Part shown: positions 1-7,271 of the stretch, piece by piece
How the letters are laid out: each line of letters begins with the position of its first letter
Numbering within the stretch: the first letter of the stretch is position 1
Assembly: GCA_002435335.1 (NCBI GenBank)
Contig: DJMI01000012.1
Coordinates: 4,858 to 14,754, forward strand
Origin: Nitrosomonas sp. UBA6494
GTDB taxonomy: Bacteria > Pseudomonadota > Gammaproteobacteria > Burkholderiales > Nitrosomonadaceae
Length of the DNA: 9,897 nucleotides
Direction: 5' to 3'
Notes under the pieces: model-generated
The model's database searches: none
What the model was told of the DNA's origin: nothing
Seen by the model: the letters and a program-made list of their open reading frames with translations, nothing else
Program-made: the position numbers and the translations under genes

Positions 1-28
1 GTGCCGCGTAGTAACCGTGCAAAGATCT

Positions 29-940
29 CTAATCGTCTTTATCGAGCAAATCCGTTAAAGCCGCTGTTAAATCGTCAAATTTAAATTTGTAATGATATTC
101 TTCCAGCAATCGCGATGGTGCAATGCGATAGCTGTTCAGCGCCAAGGCGGCGGCTTCTCCCAGAACCAATTTGAGAATAATAGCCGGGGTCGGAAAGAAT
201 GTGGGTCGATGTAACACTTTTCCCAGTGCAGTAGCAAATTCGCGATAACGTACTGGATTGGGTGACACCGCATTGATAGCTCCTCGATAACCCGCATTGA
301 GTGCAGCTTCAATATACACTGAAACTATATCGTCTATATGTATCCACGGTAACCATTGACGACCATTACCGATCGGCCCTCCCAATCCAATTTTGAATAG
401 CGGCAGCAGTTTTTGCAGCATACCGCCATGCCCGAGTACTACACCGGTACGTATGCTGACACGGCGCACTCCCCTATTTTCAATGCTTGCCGCTTCCGTT
501 TCCCAATCATGACAAATGGTCTGCATAAAACCTAGCTGACCGGGGACAGAATAAGACTCATCATACCAATCATCGTTTTTCCCTGGATAAATGCCGATAG
601 CGGAGCCGCATACAAAAGCTTGCAAGCTATCCGGGGCTGCGGCAACCAACTTGCGCGTGCTGAGAATGCGCGAAGCATAGATTTCGTGCTTGCGGGCATT
701 AGTCCATCGGCCTGCACCCAAATTTTCCCCCATCAGATTAATAATGATCTGACAATCACGCACTGCTTCTTCAGGTACATCTTGTGTCGCATAATCCCAT
801 TCGTATGCCGTTAAACCCATAGCCTCACTTGCTCGCATGCCGTTACGACTCAATACCCGGATATTATGATGATCCTGCTGCAAACGCCGCACCAGCTGCC
901 TACCGATAAATCCCGTTGCGCCAGTAATCAGTATGTTCAT
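29..940 (-). CDS. TIGR01777 / YfcH-type SDR epimerase family protein
   Basis: This is an atypical short-chain dehydrogenase of the TIGR01777 (E. coli YfcH-like) family, presumably a cytoplasmic NAD(P)-binding oxidoreductase or epimerase whose substrate is unknown. The N-terminus carries the Rossmann motif GATGFIG (residues 7-13). The middle has family blocks such as NLMGENLGAGRW, the C-terminal part holds LPWIHIDDIV, and the end PSRLLEEYHYKFKFDDL resembles the DUF1731 tail. At 303 residues it matches the usual size of about 300. I chose the ATG at 940 because an AGGG (minus strand, 952-949) lies 8 nt upstream. The ATG six bases earlier is too close to that site, and an extended start at 982 would only add an unconserved N-terminus. 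It is divergent from the amine oxidase gene. Family assignment is firm; the reaction is not known. Confidence 0.9.
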   Translation of the reverse strand: MNILITGATGFIGRQLVRRLQQDHHNIRVLSRNGMRASEAMGLTAYEWDYATQDVPEEAVRDCQIIINLMGENLGAGRWTNARKHEIYASRILSTRKLVAAAPDSLQAFVCGSAIGIYPGKNDDWYDESYSVPGQLGFMQTICHDWETEAASIENRGVRRVSIRTGVVLGHGGMLQKLLPLFKIGLGGPIGNGRQWLPWIHIDDIVSVYIEAALNAGYRGAINAVSPNPVRYREFATALGKVLHRPTFFPTPAIILKLVLGEAAALALNSYRIAPSRLLEEYHYKFKFDDLTAALTDLLDKDD

Positions 941-1019
941 TTTCATATCCCTATACAGCTTAAAGACCGATTCAGAATACACTTTTTTATATTTTTTTTC
1001 AGCCCTGTAAAAAAGTATC

Positions 1020-1045
1020 AGATGAATTCGATTTAGAATGCATCT
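1020..1045. promoter_or_regulatory. Interrupted dyad, candidate operator in the divergent spacer
   Basis: AGATGAATTC (1020-1029) and GAATGCATCT (1036-1045) are inverted repeats matching at 9 of 10 positions, with a 6-nt spacer. The dyad ends two bases before the TTGACA hexamer of the amine-oxidase promoter, a typical position for a repressor or activator site. No regulator gene is adjacent. The role is inferred from position and symmetry only. Confidence 0.35.
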
Positions 1046-1047
1046 AT

Positions 1048-1076
1048 TTGACAGCCCAATGCGCTTTCAGTACATT
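1048..1076 (+). promoter_or_regulatory. Sigma70-like promoter of the amine oxidase gene
   Basis: A perfect -35 hexamer TTGACA (1048-1053) is followed by 17 nt and then TACATT (1071-1076, 4 of 6 to TATAAT). Transcription would start near 1083, leaving a short leader with a GAGG ribosome site (1098-1101) 8 nt before the ATG at 1110. Confidence 0.5.
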
Positions 1077-1109
1077 GAACCGGATATTTAGTCATGTGAG
1101 GTAAATGCC

Positions 1110-2816
1110 ATGTTTAAAAGCGCATTATTAAATCAATTAGCCCGTTCCATGCGCATTGCACGGTTTGCGGAAAAACGCCGTATCCCAACGCATCATGCTT
1201 TAGAGCAAGTTCATGAACTGGAATACCGGCAACAACAGATCAAGCGCAATCGCCGGGACTTTCTCGCATTAGTCGCAGGCAGTGGCGCGGCGATTGGCGC
1301 TTCGCTGCTGGCACAACCGATGCGAGCATTCGCCGGATTATCTTCAGGACCGCGAATTGCCATTGTCGGCGGCGGCACAGCCGGTATTGTTTGTGCTGAA
1401 CAATTGGCAGCAAAAGGGATAAGTGCCACGATCTTTGAAGCCAATCCGAATCGATTGGGTGGACGTATGTGGTCCAGTCATCGCTTTCCGGGCCGGGTGG
1501 TTGAACGCGGTGGAGAATTGATCGATACCACTCATAAAACTTTACTGGGGTACGTCAATGCGCTTGGCTTAACATTGGAAGATGTTAATAAAAATCCAGG
1601 TGAAACTTTTTATTTTTTTCAAGGTAGACGTCATAGCGAAGTGCAAGTGGTCGATGAATTTCGCGAAGTTTCTAAGCGCATGCAACCAGATCTAAGGTCG
1701 CTAGGACAACCAACTTTCTTCAATCACACCGAAGCAGAAAAAAAACTGGATTTTACCGATCTCGCTACTTATCTCGATCGTTATGCTTCAGATTTTCCAT
1801 TGATACGCGGCGTACTCGATGTTGCTTACACTATCGAGTACGGTCTTGAAACGCACCAACAAAGTTGTTTGAATTTCCTACTATTCATCCATCTTGACCG
1901 GCGCAGCCATTTTGATCCCTTTGGCATTTTCAGCGATGAACGTTATCACATAGTCGAAGGCTCCGATCAAGTACCGCTACGACTGGCACAGCAATTGCCC
2001 GGTACGATTCAGACAGGGATGTATTTGACGCGCTTACGCCGTAATGGACTTGGCCAGTTTGAATTATTCTTCAATAATACCCTGACACCTGAATATGCGG
2101 ATGCGGTGGTATTGGCGATTCCTTTTTCCGTGTTACGCACCGTAGAACTCGACAAATCGCTGGGCTTATCGGAAGACAAAAAACGCGCCATCAATGAGTT
2201 CGGCTATGGTCAGAACGCCAAGACCATGCTTGGCTTTAACGGCAAACCGTGGCGAGATGCCGGTTGCAATGGCGATATTTACAGCGATCTTTCCAATCTA
2301 CAAAATACTTGGGAAACCAATTACAGCAATGCTGCAGCCGTTGCTGTTTTAACCGATTACGCAGGTGGGAATCGTGCACGTGATTTACAATTCATGCCAC
2401 AGAAAGGATTAGGTAATTGCAGTCTCTGCCACAGCGGCAACAATCCGACCAGCGGAAATTTCATGAATATCGATGATAGTAGCATTCAGGCGCAAACCGA
2501 TGCATTCCTCGATGATCTGGATAAAATCATCCCCGGAGTCAAACAAAGCGCTACTAGAATCGGCAACGAATATTTAGCTGAGCGCGCCCACTGGGGGCAG
2601 CAATCATATTCATTGGGATCCTATTCCGGTAACCGCCCGGGTTATTTCACGACCATTGCGGGTCTGGAAGCGCAATCCGTCGGCGCACTCAAGTTTGCCG
2701 GTGAGCACACCAATTCATTTTATGAATGGCAAGGTTTTATGGAAGGTGCGGCATTATCCGGTGTAGCAGCCGCTCAAGAATTGCTCGCCGATATTAAAAC
2801 ACGTCGTATTGGTTGA
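1110..2816 (+). CDS. Tat-exported flavin amine oxidase family protein with internal CxxCH motif
   Basis: This is a FAD-dependent oxidoreductase of the monoamine oxidase-like family, predicted to act in the periplasm on an unidentified amine or amino acid. A twin-arginine signal starts at R48-R49 (RRDFLALVAGSG), followed by a hydrophobic stretch and a likely cleavage AFA(75)|G. The N-region before the RR is unusually long (47 residues). The dinucleotide-binding motif GGGTAG is at 87-92, followed by FEANPNRLGGRM. The C-terminal FAD/aromatic-cage signature GEHTNSFYEWQGFMEGAA covers about 531-548. The protein has 568 residues. The odd feature is C437-S-L-C440-H441, a canonical c-haem attachment motif in a cysteine-poor protein. 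The start is supported by GAGG 8 nt upstream. The gene leads a likely operon with the threonine-catabolism pair 42 bp downstream. Family is firm; substrate and any haem are open. Confidence 0.88.
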   Translation: MFKSALLNQLARSMRIARFAEKRRIPTHHALEQVHELEYRQQQIKRNRRDFLALVAGSGAAIGASLLAQPMRAFAGLSSGPRIAIVGGGTAGIVCAEQLAAKGISATIFEANPNRLGGRMWSSHRFPGRVVERGGELIDTTHKTLLGYVNALGLTLEDVNKNPGETFYFFQGRRHSEVQVVDEFREVSKRMQPDLRSLGQPTFFNHTEAEKKLDFTDLATYLDRYASDFPLIRGVLDVAYTIEYGLETHQQSCLNFLLFIHLDRRSHFDPFGIFSDERYHIVEGSDQVPLRLAQQLPGTIQTGMYLTRLRRNGLGQFELFFNNTLTPEYADAVVLAIPFSVLRTVELDKSLGLSEDKKRAINEFGYGQNAKTMLGFNGKPWRDAGCNGDIYSDLSNLQNTWETNYSNAAAVAVLTDYAGGNRARDLQFMPQKGLGNCSLCHSGNNPTSGNFMNIDDSSIQAQTDAFLDDLDKIIPGVKQSATRIGNEYLAERAHWGQQSYSLGSYSGNRPGYFTTIAGLEAQSVGALKFAGEHTNSFYEWQGFMEGAALSGVAAAQELLADIKTRRIG

Positions 2817-2858
2817 TTCGAATTAGCGTTCGTAATGACTAGGGCATCTGCGGGATCA

Positions 2859-3821
2859 ATGAAAATGCCTAGCATTCTCGTAACCGGCGCCACCGGTCAA
2901 ATTGGCACGGAATTAACGCTGGCATTGCGCGAGCGCTATGGCGACGACACTGTGACTGCCGCTGGGCATCGCCGCGAGCCACCCAATAATTTGGCAACCG
3001 GCGGTCCTTATTTCAGCCTCGACGTGCGTGACGCGGCAGCGCTTGATGCGGTGGTATCACAGCAAAAGATTACCGTGATTTATCATCTCGCCGCATTACT
3101 TTCTGCCGTAGCTGAATCGCAACCGCTGCAAGCTTGGGACATCAATATGAACGGCTTACTGAACGTGCTGGAGTGTGCACGCAAACACAATTGCCAAGTA
3201 TTTTTCCCCAGCTCCATCGCGGCATTCGGCCCAGATACACCGGCATTCGATACACCACAAGACACGGTGCAGCATCCTTCCACGATTTACGGCATCACCA
3301 AAGTCAGCGGTGAATTGTTGTGCGATTATTACCATCGCCGTTACGGCGTGGATGCACGTGGTGTGCGCTATCCGGGCCTGATTTCCAATCAAGCCATGCC
3401 TGGCGGCGGTACTACCGATTATGCTGTTGACATATTTTATGCGGCAGTGCGGCAAAAGCATTACGAGTGTTTTTTGCGTGCCGATACGCAGCTTGACATG
3501 ATGTATATGCCCGACGCTATCACCGCTGCGATACAACTGATGGAAACCGACGCAAGAAGGTTGGCGCACCGCAACGGCTTCAATGTCACTGCGATGAGTT
3601 TCACACCAGCGCAATTGGCGGCAGCGATCCAGCAACATTTACCCGATTTCACCATCAACTACAAAGTGGATCCACTACGCCAGGGGATCGCGGATTCCTG
3701 GCCACGGCACATGAACGACAGTGCCGCACGCGCTGAATGGGATTGGCAACCGCAATTCGATTTGCCTGCGATGGTTGCCGATATGCTCGCGCAGATCACG
3801 GCAAAACTGCACAACGCATAG
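2859..3821 (+). CDS. L-threonine 3-dehydrogenase, SDR (epimerase-like) type
   Basis: It is predicted to oxidise L-threonine to 2-amino-3-oxobutyrate with NAD+ in the cytoplasm. It belongs to the extended-SDR/UDP-galactose-epimerase-like threonine dehydrogenases, not the zinc-dependent Tdh of E. coli. Visible are the Rossmann motif GATGQIG (10-16), a Ser pair near 118-119, the catalytic Y144-x3-K148 (YGITK), and two blocks typical of this subgroup, TTDYAVDIFYAA from residue 185 and DMMYMPDAI from 213. The 320-residue length fits the family. The upstream ATG at 2835 has no ribosome site. Starts at 2859 or 2865 place the Rossmann strand at the N-terminus, and GGGA (2852-2855) spaces better for 2865, so the exact start is uncertain by two codons. 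The neighbour 13 bp downstream encodes the enzyme that consumes its unstable product, which strongly supports the assignment. Confidence 0.85.
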   Translation: MKMPSILVTGATGQIGTELTLALRERYGDDTVTAAGHRREPPNNLATGGPYFSLDVRDAAALDAVVSQQKITVIYHLAALLSAVAESQPLQAWDINMNGLLNVLECARKHNCQVFFPSSIAAFGPDTPAFDTPQDTVQHPSTIYGITKVSGELLCDYYHRRYGVDARGVRYPGLISNQAMPGGGTTDYAVDIFYAAVRQKHYECFLRADTQLDMMYMPDAITAAIQLMETDARRLAHRNGFNVTAMSFTPAQLAAAIQQHLPDFTINYKVDPLRQGIADSWPRHMNDSAARAEWDWQPQFDLPAMVADMLAQITAKLHNA

Positions 3822-3834
3822 ATCGGAACCTGCT

Positions 3835-5061
3835 ATGACACTGTCAAAAATAGAACCGCTGTTACTGGAAAAACTCAACCAACTGCAGCAACAAGGCATC
3901 CGAAAGCGCGATGAAAAAGCCATTACCGGCATCCTGCCGCCAGGCAATGGCTACGGTCCTCGTTACCAATTGCAAGGCTACGGTGAGCGTGCTTTCTTGC
4001 GCATGAATTCGAATTCCTACCTTGGCCTGACGCGGCACCCCACCGTGATCACCGCGGAAATGCACGCCGCCGAGCAATACGGCGTTGGCCCCGGTGCAGT
4101 ACGCTTTATCAGCGGCACCTACGCACCGCATGTCGAACTGGAACTACGCTTAGCGGCGTTCCACGGTCGCGAAGCAGCAATGTTGTTTAGCGCCGCGTAC
4201 GCCACGATGGTCGGCGTTTTGCCGCAATTGATTTCCGAGCAAACACTGGTAATCAGCGATGCGCTGAATCACAATTGCATCATTAACGCGATCCGCTTGG
4301 CACACCCTGCTGCGAAAGCTATTTATGCACACTGCAATATGCGTGATTTGGACACTGTTTTGAATGAGAACCGTGGCCGCTACCGACGTGTTTGCGTCGT
4401 CAGCGATGGAATTTTCAGCATGCGCGGCGATCACGCGCCGCTCGACGAGCTCACCGCCTGCTGCACGCGATATGAAAACGATTATCCGGAAGGAGTGATC
4501 ACTGTGGTGGACGATTCGCACGGTGTCGGCGCTTTCGGCAACACTGGACGCGGTACCGAAGAAGTTACCGCTTCGAGGGCGGATGTATTGATTGCCACAC
4601 TTGGCAAGGCATTCGGCGTCAACGGCGGTTATGTCGTTGCCAATGCGACCACAATTGCGTATTTGCGCGAAACCGCGCCACTGTATATCTATTCCAATCC
4701 AATCACCCCCGCCGAAGCCTCAGCCGCATTAGCAGCACTGAATGTGCTGGAAAGTATAGAAGGTACAATTTTGCTTGAACGGTTACGCCATTTCAGTCTC
4801 AAGCTGCGATCTGGGTTACAACAATTTGGGTTAGAAACATTGCCCGGCGAACATCCGATCGTGCCGGTATTCATCCGCGACACAGCCAAAACCACCGCAC
4901 TGGTGTCCCATTTATTTAATCGTAATATTCTCGCCACTGGCCTGAATTATCCTGTGGTGCCGCAAGGCGACCAGGAAATCCGCTTGCAGGTTTCTGCTGA
5001 ACATACCGAGATGGATATCGACTATATCTTGAATGTGTTAGCTGACTTTCGTTATCAATAA
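3835..5061 (+). CDS. kbl: Glycine C-acetyltransferase-type alpha-oxoamine synthase (Kbl-like)
   Basis: This is a PLP-dependent fold-type I enzyme predicted to cleave 2-amino-3-oxobutyrate with CoA to glycine and acetyl-CoA. Its 408 residues compare with about 398 for E. coli Kbl. Family landmarks occur in order: NSYLGLTRHP, VRFISGTYAPHVELE, ISDALNHN, DGIFSMRGD, the cofactor-contacting DDSHG (D226-D227-S-H229), and the Schiff-base lysine K258 in TLGKAFG. The end has NYPVVPQG, close to the Kbl YPVVPKG block. The ATG at 3835 is preferred (GGAA 6 nt upstream, immediately after the dehydrogenase stop) over an in-frame extension that would overlap the dehydrogenase. Substrate choice within the alpha-oxoamine synthases (Kbl, BioF, Spt, HemA) rests on the neighbouring threonine dehydrogenase. 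BioF is the main alternative, but no biotin gene is in the window. Confidence 0.8.
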   Translation: MTLSKIEPLLLEKLNQLQQQGIRKRDEKAITGILPPGNGYGPRYQLQGYGERAFLRMNSNSYLGLTRHPTVITAEMHAAEQYGVGPGAVRFISGTYAPHVELELRLAAFHGREAAMLFSAAYATMVGVLPQLISEQTLVISDALNHNCIINAIRLAHPAAKAIYAHCNMRDLDTVLNENRGRYRRVCVVSDGIFSMRGDHAPLDELTACCTRYENDYPEGVITVVDDSHGVGAFGNTGRGTEEVTASRADVLIATLGKAFGVNGGYVVANATTIAYLRETAPLYIYSNPITPAEASAALAALNVLESIEGTILLERLRHFSLKLRSGLQQFGLETLPGEHPIVPVFIRDTAKTTALVSHLFNRNILATGLNYPVVPQGDQEIRLQVSAEHTEMDIDYILNVLADFRYQ

Positions 5062-5124
5062 GTCACTCAATCAGAATGAAAACGGTATCAAGAACCATTA
5101 TCGTTTATAATCAATAATATAGTA

Positions 5125-5153
5125 TTGTAATTACACTTCATGATTCATATAAT
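5125..5153 (+). promoter_or_regulatory. Sigma70-like promoter of the bacterioferritin gene
   Basis: TTGTAA (5125-5130, 4 of 6) lies 17 nt from a perfect TATAAT (5148-5153). Transcription would begin near 5160 and give a leader of about 80 nt. No convincing terminator was seen between the kbl stop and this promoter, so some read-through from the upstream operon is possible. Confidence 0.6.
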
Positions 5154-5242
5154 GCTCGAGTGATTGTAAAAGCGATCAGTGTTTTTCTGGCTCAAAATTG
5201 AGAGCTTTTCACAATCCAATATAAAATCAAAGGAGCAAAATC

Positions 5243-5710
5243 ATGAAAGGCAATCCAAAAATTATCGCACTGTTGAACAAGCTGCTAGCTGAAGAATTGA
5301 CAGCTATGGATCAATATTTTGCACATTCTCGATTGTACGAAGATTGGGGATTTACTAAGCTGTACGAAAGAATCGATCATGAAATGAATGATGAAAAGCA
5401 GCACGCCGACCATTTAATAAAACGTATATTGCTGTTGGAAGGTACCCCCGTAATTGGTAATCGAAGCCCGCTTAAAATAGGCAGCACGGTTCCCGAAATG
5501 CTGCAAAACGATCTGGCGCTTGAAAATTCCGTAATCACCGCGTTGCGCGATGCCATTGTGATTTGCGAGCAAGAACGCGATTTTCAAACACGAGAAATTC
5601 TCGAAGCCATGCTGGCGGAAACAGAAGAAGATCACGCTCATTGGCTGGAAATACAATTGGGATTGATAGACAAGATAGGATTGCAAAATTATCTGCAATC
5701 GCAATTGTGA
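5243..5710 (+). CDS. bfr: Bacterioferritin, haem-ligand-less (alpha-type) subunit
   Basis: This iron-storage ferritin-like protein is expected to form a 24-subunit cytoplasmic shell that oxidises Fe(II) and stores Fe(III). Its 155 residues and four-helix pattern align along their whole length with E. coli Bfr, which also starts MKG and ends in LQNYLQ. The di-iron ferroxidase ligands are all present: E18, E51, H54, E94, E128 and H131 (the last two shifted by a one-residue insertion relative to E. coli). The axial haem ligand Met52 is replaced by Lys52 (DEKQH instead of DEMKH). It therefore resembles the ferroxidase-competent, haem-less subunits known from two-subunit bacterioferritins, and a second Bfr may exist elsewhere. 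AGGAG (5231-5235) lies 7 nt before the ATG, and the gene has its own promoter. An IS element sits 36 bp downstream. Confidence 0.95.
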   Translation: MKGNPKIIALLNKLLAEELTAMDQYFAHSRLYEDWGFTKLYERIDHEMNDEKQHADHLIKRILLLEGTPVIGNRSPLKIGSTVPEMLQNDLALENSVITALRDAIVICEQERDFQTREILEAMLAETEEDHAHWLEIQLGLIDKIGLQNYLQSQL

Positions 5711-5746
5711 TTCTCGTGCACGGCATTGTTCATTGAAACGTAATTA

Positions 5747-5763
5747 GTCGCCCCTGAAAAATA
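5747..5763 (+). repeat. Left terminal inverted repeat of the IS element
   Basis: This copy matches the right end at 7255-7271 in inverted orientation at 15 of 17 positions; the two mismatches are adjacent at positions 5 and 6. It begins directly after the TA at 5745-5746. Confidence 0.85.
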
Positions 5764-5813
5764 ACACAACCAATTGATACTTAATAGGTATATTGTCATT
5801 TAAGCTGATCTAA

Positions 5814-5854
5814 TCGACCAGAAATGATAAAATTGCAGTTAATTTCCTGGTCGA
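5814..5854 (+). promoter_or_regulatory. Hairpin in the transposase leader
   Basis: TCGACCAG (5814-5821) is perfectly complementary to CTGGTCGA (5847-5854). AAAT (5822-5825) can extend the stem to ATTT (5842-5845) across a single bulged C, giving 12 pairs in total. The 3' arm ends 14 nt before the transposase ATG, where no clear Shine-Dalgarno is visible. Such a structure could occlude the ribosome-binding region and limit translation from transcripts that read in from outside. That is inference from known IS behaviour. Confidence 0.5.
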
Positions 5855-5868
5855 AATGGTGAATACAG

Positions 5869-7170
5869 ATGCTTACACCCAGCCAAACTTTCCATCAACT
5901 GAGTTTGTTCGAAACAGATCTTTTGTTGCAACTCGATGCTGCTGATCCATTGTTACTGCTTGCGGCGGAAATACCATGGGATGAGTTCGACGACGCATTT
6001 TCGGTTCATTATGCGAAGGGGATTGGCGCTCCCAGCAAACCGATCCGGTTGATGGTTGGATTGTTAATTCTCAAGCAATTGGAGAATCTGAGCGATGAAG
6101 CGGTTGTTTTGCAGTGGAAGCGCAATCCTTACTATCAGGCTTTTTGCGGCATGAAAGAGTTTCAACGTACACTGCCATGCCATAGCACGGAATTGGTACA
6201 TTTTCGTGGTCGCATTGGTGCTGAAGGCTTTGATCGGATTTTCCGGATGAGTGTTGATTTGCATGGGGAAGCGGCGCTGGAAGATGCGGTACATATCGAT
6301 ACGACGGTGCACGAAAAGAACATCACCTACCCAACCGATAGCAAGCTGGCGATCAAAATCATCAATCGGCTAAACAAGTTAGCGAAAGTGCATGACATTC
6401 AACAGCGGCGCACGTTCATCAAAGAAGTCAAATCGTTGCGTCTAGCCATCCGGCATTTCCGTCATGCCGCTAAAAGAGCCAAGGCTAAACGAGCACTCAA
6501 ACGGCTGAGAACCATTGCAGGAATCTTGATACGGGAATTGCGCCGACAATTGCCGCAGCACTGCTTGTTCGAACGCTACCAGCAAGATTTCCTGCTGTAT
6601 GAGCGCGTGTTAAAGCAACAACCCAAAGATGCCAACAAGATCTATTCATTGCATGAACCGCAAGTGTACTGTGTCGCCAAAGGGAAAGATCACAAACAGT
6701 ACGAATACGGTAGCAAAGCATCGATTGCTAGTACCGCGAAAGGCAATCTAATCGTTGGCGTGGTCAATCATGATCAGAACATGCATGACAGCCATACACT
6801 ACCGGAAATACTGCATCATGTTGAAGCATCGCGTGGCAAAGCCGTCAAGCAAGCAGTATGCGATCGTGGCTATCGCGGCAAACGGGAAGTCAACGGCACG
6901 AATATTGTTTTACCCGGGAAAGCGCTCAAACAGGATAGTCGCTATCAAAAAGACAAAAAACGAAAACAGTGCAAAAGACGGGCAGCAATCGAACCCATCA
7001 TCGGACATTTGAAATCGGATTATCGAATGGCGAGAAATTATCTAAAGGGCGCAATCGGTGATCGCATCAACCTATTAATGGCTGCTTGCGCCTGGAATCT
7101 GAAACAATTGCTCCTGGCCATTTTTTTGCTGTTTTTCCGTGTAAGAAATATGCAAATTACTCCAATTTGA
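5869..7170 (+). CDS. IS5-family DDE transposase
   Basis: This enzyme catalyses cut-and-paste type movement of the surrounding 1525-bp element by binding its terminal repeats. The N-terminal part resembles the DUF772 domain (PSKPIRLMVGLLILKQ from about residue 55). The RNase H-like catalytic core shows D144 in HIDTTVHEKN, D332 in VCDRGYRGKR, and E375 in RRAAIEPIIGHLKSDYRMAR. A basic, helical insertion rich in Lys and Arg occupies about 165-230. At 433 residues it is full length with no frameshift. The ATG at 5869 lacks a recognisable ribosome site and follows a stable hairpin, so expression is probably low. Family assignment is firm; I cannot name the exact IS. Confidence 0.93.
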   Translation: MLTPSQTFHQLSLFETDLLLQLDAADPLLLLAAEIPWDEFDDAFSVHYAKGIGAPSKPIRLMVGLLILKQLENLSDEAVVLQWKRNPYYQAFCGMKEFQRTLPCHSTELVHFRGRIGAEGFDRIFRMSVDLHGEAALEDAVHIDTTVHEKNITYPTDSKLAIKIINRLNKLAKVHDIQQRRTFIKEVKSLRLAIRHFRHAAKRAKAKRALKRLRTIAGILIRELRRQLPQHCLFERYQQDFLLYERVLKQQPKDANKIYSLHEPQVYCVAKGKDHKQYEYGSKASIASTAKGNLIVGVVNHDQNMHDSHTLPEILHHVEASRGKAVKQAVCDRGYRGKREVNGTNIVLPGKALKQDSRYQKDKKRKQCKRRAAIEPIIGHLKSDYRMARNYLKGAIGDRINLLMAACAWNLKQLLLAIFLLFFRVRNMQITPI

Positions 7171-7254
7171 TGATGAAAATCTCAATCTATGAAATTCATG
7201 CCTACAAAAAAAATGAAAATATTATTAACGATAAAAGATAATAAATATTGACGG

Positions 7255-7271
7255 TATTTTTCAGGATCGAC
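7255..7271 (-). repeat. Right terminal inverted repeat of the IS element
   Basis: This is the inverted partner of 5747-5763 with 15 of 17 matches. It is followed by TA at 7272-7273, matching the TA before the left end. Confidence 0.85.

Larger units (their letters stand above)
5747..7271 (+). mobile_element. Intact IS5-family insertion sequence (1525 bp)
   Basis: The ends are 17-bp terminal repeats matching at 15 of 17 positions: GTCGCCCCTGAAAAATA at 5747-5763 and the inverse complement of GTCGATCCTGAAAAATA at 7255-7271. TA flanks both ends (5745-5746 and 7272-7273), consistent with a 2-bp TA target duplication. A single full-length transposase frame with D, D and E residues fills most of the element, so it looks recently active or still active. 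Its base composition is not strikingly unlike the neighbouring genes. Confidence 0.85.

Noticed and set aside
1..28. End of another gene at the left edge
   Set aside because: Only 28 bp are available beyond the epimerase stop, which is too little to support any call.
3156..3638. 160-codon open frame on the minus strand inside the threonine dehydrogenase gene
   Set aside because: It is fully antisense to a gene with clear SDR motifs, has no ribosome site, and its protein has no recognisable pattern; it is a shadow of the real codon structure.
4150..4521. 123-codon minus-strand frame inside the Kbl-like gene
   Set aside because: It lies opposite the conserved PLP-enzyme core and shows no independent start signals.
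5086..5120. Possible Fur box (CATTATCG/TATAATCAATAAT-like) upstream of bfr
   Set aside because: Only partial resemblance to the GATAAT-repeat consensus; such A/T runs are common here and it does not overlap the better promoter hexamers.
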